Program-made: the position numbers and the translations under genes
NCBI GenBank assembly: GCA_902600485.1
Contig: CACKJD010000003.1
Coordinates: forward strand, 100,026 to 164,025
DNA length: 64,000 bases
Source of the DNA: an uncultured Pelagibacteraceae bacterium
GTDB lineage: Bacteria; Pseudomonadota; Alphaproteobacteria; Pelagibacterales; Pelagibacteraceae
Direction of reading: 5' to 3'
Shown here: in pieces, positions 28,006 to 38,008 of the stretch
Layout: each line of letters opens with the position of its first letter
Position numbering within the stretch: the stretch's first letter is position 1
The notes under the pieces: generated by a model
The model's database searches: none
Told to the model about the DNA's origin: nothing
The model's input: only the letters and a program-made list of their open reading frames with translations

Positions 28006-28445
28006 AATTAATTTATAAACTTATTTTAATAATTTTCATCAGCATAAATTATTGTATTACAGCAAGTGCGGCTGACAATTTATTTGAAAAAGCAAAAAAA
28101 AAATTTGAAAAAAAAGATTACGAAAAGTCGAAGTTTTTATTTCAAAGAAACATTGTATTTAATCCAAAAAATGCTGAATCTTATCTTTATTTAGCAAAAA
28201 TATTTAATAATGAGGAAAATCAAGAGGAGGAAGAAAAAAATTTAGACACCACTCTTCTTTTAGAGCCAAACAATGAAGAAGCAATTTATATGTTGATTAA
28301 TATTCAATTAGATAGATCTAATTTTGAAAAAGCAAACACATTGGTGAAAAGATTCACAAGTGTGTGCAAAAAAATGTGCAATAAAAAAACAGAAATAAGT
28401 AAGTCTCTTCAAGATTTTGAAGCAAATAATGAAAAGACTAACTAA
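28002..28445 (+). CDS. Exported TPR-repeat protein
   Basis: 147 residues. A signal-like N-terminus ([21 protein letters not shown]) precedes about three TPR-like helix pairs ([54 protein letters not shown]). Two Cys near the C-terminus (VCKKMCNK). Its ATG overlaps the guaB stop by 4 bases and its 3' end overlaps guaA, so it is translated with the purine genes. Function unknown; probably a periplasmic scaffold. Confidence 0.7.
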   Translation: MKLIYKLILIIFISINYCITASAADNLFEKAKKKFEKKDYEKSKFLFQRNIVFNPKNAESYLYLAKIFNNEENQEEEEKNLDTTLLLEPNNEEAIYMLINIQLDRSNFEKANTLVKRFTSVCKKMCNKKTEISKSLQDFEANNEKTN

Positions 28446-29988
28446 GCTTAAAAAAATTCTTATAATTGATTTTGGCTCACAATTTACTCAATTAATTGCA
28501 AGAAGAATTAGAGAACTCGGTGTTTTTTCAGAAATTATAAGTCATAAGAATTTAAAAAATATAGATCAAAATGAATTATTTGGTCTGATTCTTTCTGGTG
28601 GTCCATTAAACGTTTACCAAAATAAGAAAATAAAATTAAATAAAAATATTTTTACATTTGATTGTCCAATATTAGGTATTTGTTTTGGTCATCAAATTAT
28701 ATCTAAATTCTACGGAGGACACGTAAAAAGTTCTAAAACAAGGGAATTTGGTTTAGCAAAGATTCGAAAAACAAAAAATTCTATTTTAACAAAGAATTTT
28801 TTTGATAAAAAAAATCTAAATAATGTTTGGATGAGTCATGCTGATCATGTAACAAAAATCCCAAAAAATTTTAAAAAAATTGCCTCAACAAAAGATTCTA
28901 AATATACAATTATTGAAAATTCTAAATTAAAAAGATTTGGTGTTCAGTTTCATCCAGAGGTAACTCATACAACAAAGGGAAAGATCTTGCTTAAAAATTT
29001 TTTATTTAAAATTTGTAAAGCAAAAAAAAATTGGTCTTCAAAGCATCAAAAAAACAATCTAATAAAAAAAGTTAAGAATCAGGTTGGAAAAGATAAAGTT
29101 ATATGCGCTTTGTCTGGAGGAGTAGATAGCAGTGTTGTAGCACAACTACTAAATAAGTCTGTTGGCAAACAACTAAAATGTATTTTTGTAAATACTGGCC
29201 TTTTAAGAAAAAATGAGGAAAAACAAGTAGTTGATACTTTTAAGAAAAAACTAAAAATTGATTTAATATATGTTAATGCAGAAAAACTATTTTTAAGTAA
29301 ACTGAGAAATGTTGAGGATCCTGAAAAAAAAAGAAAAATTATTGGTAATTTATTTATTAAAATATTTGAAAAATATGCCAAAAAGATAAAAAATGTTAAA
29401 TTTTTAGCTCAGGGAACTTTATATCCAGATCTTATTGAGAGCAAATCTGTAACTGGTTCACAAACATCAAAAATTAAGTCACATCACAATGTTGGGGGTT
29501 TACCAAAAAAAATGAAATTAAAGTTAGTTGAACCTTTAAGACTTTTGTTCAAAGATGAAGTAAGAAAATTAGGATTAGAACTAAAACTTTCTAAACAAAT
29601 TATTTCACGGCATCCTTTTCCAGGACCAGGTCTAGCAATACGGATGCCAGGACAGATAACAAAAGAAAAAATTAAGATTTTAAAAGAAGCTGATCATTAT
29701 TTCATAAATGAGTTAAAAAAAGAAAATTTATACAATAAAATTTGGCAGGCCTATGCTGCATTATTGCCAGTAAAAACTGTTGGCGTTATGGGTGATAATA
29801 GAACTTACGATTATATTTGTCTTTTAAGAGCTATAACCTCATCAGATGGAATGACAGCAGACTACTTTGATTTTTCAAAAAAATTTATGCAAAATGTGTC
29901 TAATAAAATAATCAATAATATTAAAGGTATAAATAGAGTTGTTTACGATGTAACCTCAAAACCTCCAAGCACAATTGAATTAGAATAA
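28429..29988 (+). CDS. guaA: GMP synthase (glutamine-hydrolysing)
   Basis: 519 residues from the ATG at 28429; an in-frame TTG 12 bases upstream is less likely. Class I glutamine amidotransferase domain (about 1-190) with Cys85 in LGICFGHQI and FHPEVTH near 170-176. The ATP pyrophosphatase domain has the P-loop [10 protein letters not shown] near 226, and the C-terminal dimerisation domain ends [14 protein letters not shown]. It converts XMP to GMP and completes the guanine branch begun by guaB. It overlaps the TPR gene by 17 bases. Confidence 0.96.
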   Translation: MKRLTKLKKILIIDFGSQFTQLIARRIRELGVFSEIISHKNLKNIDQNELFGLILSGGPLNVYQNKKIKLNKNIFTFDCPILGICFGHQIISKFYGGHVKSSKTREFGLAKIRKTKNSILTKNFFDKKNLNNVWMSHADHVTKIPKNFKKIASTKDSKYTIIENSKLKRFGVQFHPEVTHTTKGKILLKNFLFKICKAKKNWSSKHQKNNLIKKVKNQVGKDKVICALSGGVDSSVVAQLLNKSVGKQLKCIFVNTGLLRKNEEKQVVDTFKKKLKIDLIYVNAEKLFLSKLRNVEDPEKKRKIIGNLFIKIFEKYAKKIKNVKFLAQGTLYPDLIESKSVTGSQTSKIKSHHNVGGLPKKMKLKLVEPLRLLFKDEVRKLGLELKLSKQIISRHPFPGPGLAIRMPGQITKEKIKILKEADHYFINELKKENLYNKIWQAYAALLPVKTVGVMGDNRTYDYICLLRAITSSDGMTADYFDFSKKFMQNVSNKIINNIKGINRVVYDVTSKPPSTIELE

Positions 29989-29990
29989 TA

Positions 29991-30872
29991 GTGAATTTTA
30001 TAAATAAAATACCTGGTCCCTTTTTAGTATTTTTAGGTGCATGCAGCCTTAGTTTTGGAGGACTTATTGTAAAATCATTTGAAGGCGCAACACTTTGGCA
30101 AATTTTATTTTGGAGATCCTTATTTTTTATATTAATTGTGACTATATTTTTACTTTTAACTTACAAAACAAAAGTTTTCTATGCTTTTAAAAAATCAGGC
30201 TTACCTGGTTTAATTGGTGGAATTGTTTTATCGTCTGGATTTTGTGGATATGTGTTTGCTATGTATAATACAACTGTAGCGAATACTAATTTCATAATTC
30301 AAACTCAAATTTTATTTTTAGCAATATTTGGTTATATTTTTCTGAAAGAGAAAATTTCTAAGATAACTCTAATTTCAATATTTTTAGCAATTGCAGGTGT
30401 AATATTAATGGTTGGCTCTTCATTATCCCCAGGCCAGATGACAGGAAATCTTGCTGCTTTTATAATGCCAATATCTTTTGCTATTTTAATTTTAATTATT
30501 CGCAAGTATCCACACGTAGACATGATACCGTTACAATTGATAGCAGGTATTGTTGCAATGGTTGTTGGTTATTTAATAGCAGGTAAAATTAATATTTCAT
30601 ATCATGATATTTTCTTAGGCTTTTTAGCAGGTTTTTTTCAATTAGGTTTTGGTTTTATATTTATCACGATAGGTGCAAGAAACACCCCATCTGCAATAGT
30701 AGGAATAATCATGATTACTGAGGCTGTTTTAGGTCCGTTATGGGCATGGATGTTTGCTAACGAAAATCCTCCAATGACTGTTTTAATAGGAGGAAGTGTA
30801 ATTATTTTTGCGGTTTTGTTGCAATTCTTATTAGTAAAAAAAAAAGACAGTTTACAAGTAGTTAAAAATTGA
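29991..30872 (+). CDS. DMT-superfamily permease (EamA family)
   Basis: 293 residues from a GTG start 2 bases after guaA. About ten TM helices in two EamA halves (repeat 1 FLGACSLSFGGLIVKS...; repeat 2 ...FAILILIIRKYPHVDMIP). TEAVLGPLWAW near the end of the second half is typical. It is an exporter or importer of small metabolites; substrate not predictable. Distinct from the permeases at 44524 and 48800. Confidence 0.82.
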   Translation: MNFINKIPGPFLVFLGACSLSFGGLIVKSFEGATLWQILFWRSLFFILIVTIFLLLTYKTKVFYAFKKSGLPGLIGGIVLSSGFCGYVFAMYNTTVANTNFIIQTQILFLAIFGYIFLKEKISKITLISIFLAIAGVILMVGSSLSPGQMTGNLAAFIMPISFAILILIIRKYPHVDMIPLQLIAGIVAMVVGYLIAGKINISYHDIFLGFLAGFFQLGFGFIFITIGARNTPSAIVGIIMITEAVLGPLWAWMFANENPPMTVLIGGSVIIFAVLLQFLLVKKKDSLQVVKN

Positions 30873-30903
30873 CTTCCTAAAATATAAAATCTAAACTTGT
30901 ATC

Positions 30904-31398
30904 ATGGTTAAAGTTCTCGATAATCTGTTAAGTCCGGAAGAGTTTAAAAAATTAAATGATGTTCTAATGGGTCCTGAATTCCCATGGTATTTCTTGCCTG
31001 ATAAAGTTGAGTCTGGAGATGGAAATTTTCAGTTTTGCCATAATTTTATATTATCAGGTAAGGTTGTGTCTAAATTTGTAACTATTTTGGATCCTTTTTT
31101 AAGCAAACTAAACATGAAAAAAGTTATAAGAATTAAAGCTAATAAAACATTTAAAAAAAAAGAAAATATTGAATCTCAAATGCATATAGATGTTACAAGG
31201 AAAGATAAAGAAAAATTTAAGACCGCAGTTTTTTATTGTAATACTAATAATGGCTCCACTAAGTTTGAAAATGGTAAAAAAGTTGAAAGCAAGGCAAATA
31301 GAGCAGTAGTATTTGATGGTAGAACTCTACATTGCGGGGTAGACTGCACAGATTCGCTCAGACGGGTTGTAATAAACTTTAATTACATAGACGAATAA
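30904..31398 (+). CDS. 2-oxoglutarate/Fe(II)-dependent oxygenase-like protein
   Basis: 164 residues. The facial triad can be seen as HID (about 98-100) and a distal His in LHCGVD (near 145), followed by the 2OG-anchoring Arg in RRVVINFNY. The overall pattern matches small prolyl-hydroxylase-like enzymes that are also common in marine phages and cyanobacteria. Substrate unknown. It stands alone, about 30 bases after the permease and upstream of the riboswitch. Confidence 0.7.
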   Translation: MVKVLDNLLSPEEFKKLNDVLMGPEFPWYFLPDKVESGDGNFQFCHNFILSGKVVSKFVTILDPFLSKLNMKKVIRIKANKTFKKKENIESQMHIDVTRKDKEKFKTAVFYCNTNNGSTKFENGKKVESKANRAVVFDGRTLHCGVDCTDSLRRVVINFNYIDE

Positions 31399-31399
31399 G

Positions 31400-31446
31400 A
31401 CTAGCCATAACTAGTTTTGCCTTTAATAACCTGATTTAATCAGATT
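31400..31446 (+). terminator. Possible weak terminators between the oxygenase gene and the riboswitch
   Basis: Two short hairpins: ACTAG at 31400-31404 with CTAGT at 31411-31415 followed by TTT, and CTGAT at 31431-31435 with ATCAG at 31439-31443 followed by ATTTT. Five-bp AT-rich stems are weak, so this is tentative. Confidence 0.3.
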
Positions 31447-31501
31447 TTATAACATATTTATTTATGTATCTTTTTATAAATTATTATGTTAATAATATAT
31501 A

Positions 31502-31660
31502 TACGGGAGAGACTACGTATTTGTAGCGCCGAAGGAGCAACCACCCCGGAAACTCTCAGGCAAAAGGACCGTACATATTAACTCTGGAAAGAGATAAATT
31601 CTCGCCGAAGGAGCCAAAATCTCTCAGGCACACCGACAGAGGGGGTTTTGAAGAGTTAAT
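31502..31660 (+). promoter_or_regulatory. Tandem glycine riboswitch controlling gcvT-gcvH-gcvP
   Basis: Two glycine aptamers. Aptamer 1 is about 31502-31573 with P1 TACGG/CCGTA and conserved GCGCCGAAGGAGCAA and CTCTCAGGCAAAAGGACCG. Aptamer 2 is about 31582-31641 with P1 CTCTG (31582-31586)/CAGAG (31637-31641) and CGCCGAAGGAGCC, ATCTCTCAGGCA. The linker is about 8 bases. TTAACTCT at 31578-31585 is also fully complementary to AGAGTTAA at 31652-31659, immediately before the gcvT ATG at 31661. This second pairing competes with P1 of aptamer 2 and would mask the ribosome-binding region, so glycine binding should turn translation on. Tandem glycine riboswitches before gcvT are well known, including in SAR11. 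Confidence 0.93.
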
Positions 31661-32764
31661 ATGAATGTAAAAAAAACTGCACTGTACGAATTACATAAAA
31701 AGCACAACGCTAAATTCGTTGAGTTTGCTGGCTATAGTATGCCTATTCAATACTCTGAAGGAATTGTAAAAGAACATAATACTACAAGAAATAAGTCTGG
31801 AATTTTTGATGTTTCCCATATGGGGCAGTTATTCATTAAATACAGTGATGAGATAACAGATAAGCTTCAAGAAATCTTACCAACCGACCTTAAAAATTTA
31901 AAAATTAATCAAAGCAAGTATTCGTTTTTAATGAAAGAGAATGGGGGAATATATGATGATCTTATTATCACAAGGATGAAAGATCAGTACATGATTATTT
32001 TAAATGCTGCGTGTAAACAAAACGATCTTCAGATTATTAAAAATAAATTAAATGATCAAAGTTTGGATATGAAAAATGATTTATCTCTAATAGCAATACA
32101 AGGCCCAGAGTCTAAAACAATTCTTGAAAATGTAGTTTTAAATGTATCAAAATTAAAATTCATGAATGGAGGAAACTTTTCTTTTAAAAATAATGAAATT
32201 TTTATAACAAGATCTGGATATACAGGTGAAGATGGCTTTGAAATATCATTATCTGATAAAGTTGCAATCTCTTTTGTAGAAGAATTAATTTTAAAAGGGT
32301 CAACTTTAATCGGTTTAGGTGCAAGAGATACTTTAAGATTAGAGGCAGGTTTGTGCTTATACGGTCATGATATAAATGAAAACACCAGTCCAGTTGAAGC
32401 AAATTTAAAGTGGGCTATTTCAAAAAACAGAATCAATGATAATTTTACAGGATCACAAAAAATAAAAAAACAAATAGAAGAAGGCGTATCAAAATTAAGA
32501 GTCGGTATAAAACCAGAGACTAGAGTTATAGCAAGAGAGTCAACAAAAATTTTTGATGAAAAAGACAATGAGATTGGAAAAGTTACAAGCGGAACATTTG
32601 GACCAAGTGTCAACGCATCTATCGCGATGGGTTACATTTCAAATTCTCACTCTAAAACAGATACAAAAGTTTTCTTAGAAGTAAGAGGAAAAAAAGTACC
32701 TGCCAATGTTTGTGATTTACCGTTTTATAAAAAAAGTTATGTGAAAGGAGAAGCTAATGTCTGA
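31661..32764 (+). CDS. gcvT: Glycine cleavage system T protein (aminomethyltransferase)
   Basis: 367 residues, normal length. It releases ammonia and transfers the methylene group from the H-protein arm to tetrahydrofolate. Signatures: [67 protein letters not shown]. First gene of gcvT-gcvH-gcvP behind the glycine riboswitch; it overlaps gcvH by 8 bases. Confidence 0.96.
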   Translation: MNVKKTALYELHKKHNAKFVEFAGYSMPIQYSEGIVKEHNTTRNKSGIFDVSHMGQLFIKYSDEITDKLQEILPTDLKNLKINQSKYSFLMKENGGIYDDLIITRMKDQYMIILNAACKQNDLQIIKNKLNDQSLDMKNDLSLIAIQGPESKTILENVVLNVSKLKFMNGGNFSFKNNEIFITRSGYTGEDGFEISLSDKVAISFVEELILKGSTLIGLGARDTLRLEAGLCLYGHDINENTSPVEANLKWAISKNRINDNFTGSQKIKKQIEEGVSKLRVGIKPETRVIARESTKIFDEKDNEIGKVTSGTFGPSVNASIAMGYISNSHSKTDTKVFLEVRGKKVPANVCDLPFYKKSYVKGEANV

Positions 32765-33137
32765 TACAAAATTTTCAAAAGAACATGAATGGATTACACT
32801 AGATGGGGAGGTTGGAACTATTGGAATTACAAAACATGCAACTGAAATGTTAGGCGACATAGTTTTTGCTGAATTACCTGAGAAAGGATCTAATGTTGAA
32901 AAAGATGGAACTGCAGGGGTGGTAGAGTCCACAAAAGCTGCTAGCGATGTATATACTCCAGTAAGTGGCGAAGTTTTAGAGATTAATCAATCGATTGTTG
33001 ACGATCCATCAAAAATCAATGCTGACCCAGAAGGTGGAGCATGGTTTTTTAAATTAAAGTTAAAAGATAAATCAGAACTTGATACTCTTATGAATAAAGA
33101 AGAGTACGATAAATTTGCAAAGGAGACATCAGCATAA
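32757..33137 (+). CDS. gcvH: Glycine cleavage system H protein
   Basis: 126 residues. Lipoyl-carrier protein shuttling the aminomethyl group between P, T and L proteins. The lipoylation site is Lys60 in [12 protein letters not shown]. Also KFSKEHEWI and [11 protein letters not shown]. Overlaps gcvT by 8 bases and gcvP by one base, with a GGAG-type site upstream (AAAGGAGAAGCTA). Confidence 0.97.
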   Translation: MSDTKFSKEHEWITLDGEVGTIGITKHATEMLGDIVFAELPEKGSNVEKDGTAGVVESTKAASDVYTPVSGEVLEINQSIVDDPSKINADPEGGAWFFKLKLKDKSELDTLMNKEEYDKFAKETSA

Positions 33138-36007
33138 TGTTACCAAATTCAGAAAAAGATTTTTTAAAGAGACACATTGGACCTTCTAAAGAAGATCAAT
33201 CAAAAATGTTAAAAGAATTAAATTATAAATCACTAGATGATTTAATTGACAGCACAGTACCAGAAAAAATAAAGTTTAGAGGAGAATTAAATATTGGTGA
33301 ATCAAATTCAGAATATGAAGCTTTAAGAAAATTAAGAGCAATATCAAAAAAAAATCAAGTTTACTCAAATTTTATTGGTATGGGTTATTATGGAACTTAT
33401 ACACCTTATGTAATTTTAAGAAATATATTAGAAAATCCAGGTTGGTATACTTCATATACGCCTTATCAGCCAGAAGTAGCTCAAGGAAGACTTGAGATGT
33501 TATTAAATTTTCAACAAATGATCGTTGACTTTACAGGAATGGATATCGCTAATGCCTCTTTATTAGACGAGAGTACAGCAGCAGCGGAGGCTATGGGCCT
33601 AAGTCACAGATTGAACAAAAAAGATAGTAATTTAGTTTTTGTATCTGAGGATTGTCATCCACAAACAATAAATGTAATTCAAACTAGAGCTGAACCGTTG
33701 GGTTTAAAAGTATTGGTTGGTAAAGAAGATGACGTTTTAGACCAGTTAAAAGAAGATTTAGTTTGTGGAATTTTACAATATCCTGGAACTTTAGGAGATA
33801 TCAAAGACCCAAGTGAAGCAATTAGCAAAATTCATAAAAAGAATGGTAAGGCTGTATTAGCTTGTGATTTGTTAGCATTAGCAAAATTAAAAACACCAAG
33901 AGAACTTGGTGCTGATATAGCAGTTGGAAGCTCACAAAGATTTGGTATTCCAATGGGATATGGCGGTCCACATGCAGCTTTTTTTGCAACAAAAGATGAG
34001 TACAAAAGATCAATGCCGGGAAGAATTGTCGGTGTGTCAGTTGATAGACACGGTAATAAGGCATATAGATTGTCCTTACAAACTAGAGAGCAACATATCA
34101 GAAGAGACAAGGCGACAAGTAACATTTGTACTGCTCAAGCTCTATTAGCAATTGTATCAGCAGCATATTCTATTTATCACGGCCCAGATGGAATTAAGAA
34201 CATTTCTGAAAGAGTGTCACAATTAGCAAAAAGTTTTGCTGATAAAATAAAACAGTCTGGATATGAACTTTATTCCAATCATTTTTTTGATACTGTTACA
34301 ATTATTACTAAAGAAAAAACTGATCAAATTTATAAAAATGCTTTAAATCAAAAAGTTAATATACGTAAAGTAAATTCTGAAATGCTCGCAGTTTCTTTTG
34401 ATGAAAGAAAAAATGTTTATAGAGTAAATCAACTATTAAAAATCTTTAACGCAGCTGAATCAATCAAAAAAGAGGATCCTTCAGTAAGTTTACCTAATCT
34501 TCCAAAAAACTTATTGAGAACTTCAAAATATTTAGAACATCCAGTTTTCAACTCATATCATTCTGAAACTGAGATGCTGAGATATTTAAAAAGATTAGAA
34601 GATAAGGATATAGCATTGAATAGAACAATGATTGCACTTGGTTCATGTACAATGAAGTTAAATGCTGCAGCAGAGATGATACCAATTTCGTGGAAAGAGT
34701 TTGCAGAACCTCATCCATTTGTACCAATTGAACAAATGGAAGGATTTAGAGATCTATTTACCGATCTGAAAAATTGGTTGCGTTCCATAACTGGTTTTTC
34801 AGGTGTTTCTCTTCAACCTAATGCAGGTGCTCAAGGCGAATATGCGGGATTAATGGTTATCCGAAAGTATCATTTAGATAGAGATGAGGCTAATAGAAAC
34901 ATATGTTTAATTCCAAGTTCAGCACACGGTACTAATCCAGCAAGTGCACAAATGGCTGGAATGAAAGTTGTTGTTGTTAATTGTGATAAAGAAGGAAATG
35001 TTGATTTTGATGACTTAAAGAAAAAAGCAGAACAACATTCTGAAAACCTTGGGGCATTAATGGTAACTTACCCATCCACTCATGGAGTATTTGAAGAAAA
35101 AATATCAGATATTTGTGAGTTAGTTCATAAACATGGTGGTCAGGTTTATATGGATGGTGCAAATCTAAATGCATTAGTGGGAATTGCTAAACCAGGAAAT
35201 TTTGGTCCAGACGTTTGTCATATTAACTTACATAAAACGTTTTGTATTCCTCATGGTGGTGGAGGACCTGGAATGGGACCCATTGCTTGTAAAAGACATT
35301 TACAAGTTTATTTACCCAACCACCCAGTCATAAAAGATTGTGGACCAACATCTGGAATTGGAGCAGTTTCTGCAGCGCCTTGGGGAAGTTCAAGTATTTT
35401 ATCAATTTCTTGGATGTATATTAAAATGATGGGATCAGCAGGATTAAAGCTTGCTACTCAAGTTGCGATACTGAATGCAAATTATATAGCTCACAGATTA
35501 AAAGATCATTTTCCCATTTTGTACAAAGGGTCAAATGGTAATGTGGCACATGAATGTATTATTGATATTAGAAATATTAAATCAGATACAGGAGTAACCG
35601 AGGAAGATATTGCGAAACGATTAATTGATTATGGTTTTCATGCACCAACAATGTCTTGGCCTGTTGCTGGCACTATGATGATAGAACCAACTGAGAGTGA
35701 AAATTTGAGAGAGATAAATAGATTCTGTGATACACTTATTAAGATCAAATCTGAAATTGATAATATAAAATCTGGTAAATTTGATAAAATAGACAATCCT
35801 ATAAAGAATGCGCCTCACACAGATTTGGAGCTTTCATCTGATAACTGGAGCCATAAATATACACGTGAAGAGGCAGCTTACCCATCTAAATATTTGAAAA
35901 GCAATAAATTTTGGCCACCTGTTGCTAGAGTAGATAACGTATATGGAGATAAAAATATATTCTGTACTTGTCCAAGTATGGATGAATTTAAAGAAGACGC
36001 AGCTTAA
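33137..36007 (+). CDS. gcvP: Glycine dehydrogenase (decarboxylating), P protein
   Basis: 956 residues, the single-chain form. PLP-dependent decarboxylation of glycine. PLP lysine Lys700 in NLHKTFCIPHGGGGPGMGP; the N-terminal half is a decayed homologous domain (FIGMGYYGTYTPYVI, YTPYQPEVAQGRLE). C-terminal SMDEFKEDAA is usual. Dihydrolipoamide dehydrogenase (L protein) is not in the window. Confidence 0.97.
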   Translation: MLPNSEKDFLKRHIGPSKEDQSKMLKELNYKSLDDLIDSTVPEKIKFRGELNIGESNSEYEALRKLRAISKKNQVYSNFIGMGYYGTYTPYVILRNILENPGWYTSYTPYQPEVAQGRLEMLLNFQQMIVDFTGMDIANASLLDESTAAAEAMGLSHRLNKKDSNLVFVSEDCHPQTINVIQTRAEPLGLKVLVGKEDDVLDQLKEDLVCGILQYPGTLGDIKDPSEAISKIHKKNGKAVLACDLLALAKLKTPRELGADIAVGSSQRFGIPMGYGGPHAAFFATKDEYKRSMPGRIVGVSVDRHGNKAYRLSLQTREQHIRRDKATSNICTAQALLAIVSAAYSIYHGPDGIKNISERVSQLAKSFADKIKQSGYELYSNHFFDTVTIITKEKTDQIYKNALNQKVNIRKVNSEMLAVSFDERKNVYRVNQLLKIFNAAESIKKEDPSVSLPNLPKNLLRTSKYLEHPVFNSYHSETEMLRYLKRLEDKDIALNRTMIALGSCTMKLNAAAEMIPISWKEFAEPHPFVPIEQMEGFRDLFTDLKNWLRSITGFSGVSLQPNAGAQGEYAGLMVIRKYHLDRDEANRNICLIPSSAHGTNPASAQMAGMKVVVVNCDKEGNVDFDDLKKKAEQHSENLGALMVTYPSTHGVFEEKISDICELVHKHGGQVYMDGANLNALVGIAKPGNFGPDVCHINLHKTFCIPHGGGGPGMGPIACKRHLQVYLPNHPVIKDCGPTSGIGAVSAAPWGSSSILSISWMYIKMMGSAGLKLATQVAILNANYIAHRLKDHFPILYKGSNGNVAHECIIDIRNIKSDTGVTEEDIAKRLIDYGFHAPTMSWPVAGTMMIEPTESENLREINRFCDTLIKIKSEIDNIKSGKFDKIDNPIKNAPHTDLELSSDNWSHKYTREEAAYPSKYLKSNKFWPPVARVDNVYGDKNIFCTCPSMDEFKEDAA

Positions 36008-36012
36008 AATTA

Positions 36013-37248
36013 ATGAAAGTTGCAGTTATTGGTTCAGGTATTTCAGGACTTAGTGCTGCGTATTTTTTATCAAAAAAATATAAAGTTGATCTATTTGAAA
36101 AAGAAGATCGTTTTGGAGGACACTCTCACACAATTGATATTAAATTAAATGAAAATATAGATAAAATTCGTGCAGATATTGGTTTTATTGTTTTTAATAA
36201 AAAAACTTATCCAAATTTAATTAATTTTTTTAAAGAAATAGACGTGGACATAGAAAAAAGCAATATGAGCTTATCATTTATGTCTAAAGACATAGATTTA
36301 GAATATTGTGGAAAAGGATTAAAAGGAATTTTCTCGCATAAAAAAAACTTACTTAATTATAATTTTTTTAAAATGTTTTTAGAAATATTAAAATTTTATA
36401 AAAAAAGTTCTAAATTAAACAAATTTAATGAAGATATAAGTCTTGGTGAATATTTAGTTAATGAAAAACATTCCGAATATTTTATTAATTACCATTTAAT
36501 TCCTATGGTATCCGCAATTTGGTCAATGCCACCCTATGATGCAAAAAAAATGCCAATTAAATTTTTTATGAAGTTTTTTCAAAATCATGGTCTATTTAAT
36601 TTACGTAAAAGACCGCAATGGTACACAGTAAAAAACAGAAGCAGACAATATGTAAATAAAGTAATAGAAAAAATTAGCGGTGAACATTTTAAAAATTACA
36701 AAATTGAGAAAATTAAAAGAATTTCAAATTTTGTGCGAATTTTTTATGGTTCAGAAAATGAATATTTTGATTACGATAAAGTTATTATTGCCACTCATGC
36801 TGATGAAGCAAAAAAAATGATAGAGGACAAATCTGAAGAAGAAACTAAAATTTTAGGGAGTTTTCAATATAAAAAAAATTTAGCCATAATTCACTCAGAT
36901 GAAGTAGTTATGCCTCAAAAAAGATTTAATTGGTCTGCGTGGAATACATCAATTTCTAAAAAAAATAGTTCTGTAACTTATTGGTTAAATTTACTTCAAA
37001 ATTTCAAAATAAATAAAAATATCTTTTTAACTCTGAATCCTTTTGAAAAAATTAATACAGATAAGATAATAAAGAAAGTTGAATTTACTCACCCTTATTA
37101 CGATCATAATACACTAAAAAATCAGAAAAATTTACATTTGATACAAAATAAAAAAAATATATTATTTTGTGGTAGTTACTTTGGTAATGGATTTCATGAA
37201 GATGGTATTAAATCTACATTAGAAATGATTAAATTTTTGAATGATTAA
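36013..37248 (+). CDS. FAD-dependent oxidoreductase (amine-oxidase-like, COG2907 type)
   Basis: 411 residues. N-terminal Rossmann FAD site VIGSGISGLSAAYFLSKKY with the following GGHSHTIDI typical of COG2907-type proteins; C-terminal FAD loop YFGNGFHEDGIKSTLEMI. In other bacteria this family is found with DUF1365 and Cfa-like genes, as here, and Rhodobacter relatives of this cluster are implicated in furan fatty acid formation; extending that to this gene is inference. Five bases after gcvP, so it may be read through from the gcv operon. Confidence 0.8.
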   Translation: MKVAVIGSGISGLSAAYFLSKKYKVDLFEKEDRFGGHSHTIDIKLNENIDKIRADIGFIVFNKKTYPNLINFFKEIDVDIEKSNMSLSFMSKDIDLEYCGKGLKGIFSHKKNLLNYNFFKMFLEILKFYKKSSKLNKFNEDISLGEYLVNEKHSEYFINYHLIPMVSAIWSMPPYDAKKMPIKFFMKFFQNHGLFNLRKRPQWYTVKNRSRQYVNKVIEKISGEHFKNYKIEKIKRISNFVRIFYGSENEYFDYDKVIIATHADEAKKMIEDKSEEETKILGSFQYKKNLAIIHSDEVVMPQKRFNWSAWNTSISKKNSSVTYWLNLLQNFKINKNIFLTLNPFEKINTDKIIKKVEFTHPYYDHNTLKNQKNLHLIQNKKNILFCGSYFGNGFHEDGIKSTLEMIKFLND

Positions 37249-38008
37249 TAATTCTTGCATTTATATTGGTAGCGTAATTCATAAAAGATTTAAACCTAAG
37301 AAACATTTTTTTAAATATAGCGTTTTCTCTCTTTTCTTAGATCTCGATGAAATAAATGAACTTGATCAGAAAATTCCTTTTTTTTCATACAATAAATTTA
37401 ATATTTTAAGTTTTTTTGATAAAGACCATGGTTATAGAGACGGCTCATCAATCAAAGATTGGTTAATTCATGTATTGCAAAAAAAAAATATTTCTACAAT
37501 AAATATTAAAATTAAAATATTATGCTATCCAAGAATATTCGGGTATGTTTTTAATCCATTAAGTATTTTTTTTATCTACGATGCAGACTCAAACCCAATA
37601 GCAATATTATACGAAGTTAAAAATACTTTTGGTGAACAACATACTTATGTCTTTAAAATTGATATAAAAAATAAACAGATCTTTAATAATTGTAAAAAGA
37701 AATTTTATGTATCACCTTTTATGGATTTAGAATCAAAATATTTTTTTAAAGTTCTGATTCCTAATGAAAGACTCTCGGTGATTATCGATCAGAGAGACAA
37801 AGAGGGAAAACTATTATTTGCCTCACAAGATGGCGAAAGAGTAAAATTAAGCTCAAAAAATCTGCTTATATCCTATCTAAAACATCCTTTGATGACCCTC
37901 AAAATAATTTCAGCAATACATTATGAGGCATTAAAACTTTGGATCAAAGGCATTAAATTGGTTAAAAAGAACTTAAAAATTAAAAACAATACTAGTTACG
38001 AAAATTAA
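37241..38008 (+). CDS. DUF1365 protein
   Basis: 255 residues. Begins with the family pattern CIYIGSVIHKRFKPKKHFFKY; also RIFGYVFNPLSIFFIYD and EVKNTFGEQHTYVF, with conserved HPLMTLKIISAIHYEALKLWIKG at the C-terminal end (partial). Function unknown in general; always seen next to COG2907 and Cfa-type genes. Overlaps the FAD gene by 8 bases and the Cfa gene by one base. Confidence 0.85.
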   Translation: MINNSCIYIGSVIHKRFKPKKHFFKYSVFSLFLDLDEINELDQKIPFFSYNKFNILSFFDKDHGYRDGSSIKDWLIHVLQKKNISTINIKIKILCYPRIFGYVFNPLSIFFIYDADSNPIAILYEVKNTFGEQHTYVFKIDIKNKQIFNNCKKKFYVSPFMDLESKYFFKVLIPNERLSVIIDQRDKEGKLLFASQDGERVKLSSKNLLISYLKHPLMTLKIISAIHYEALKLWIKGIKLVKKNLKIKNNTSYEN

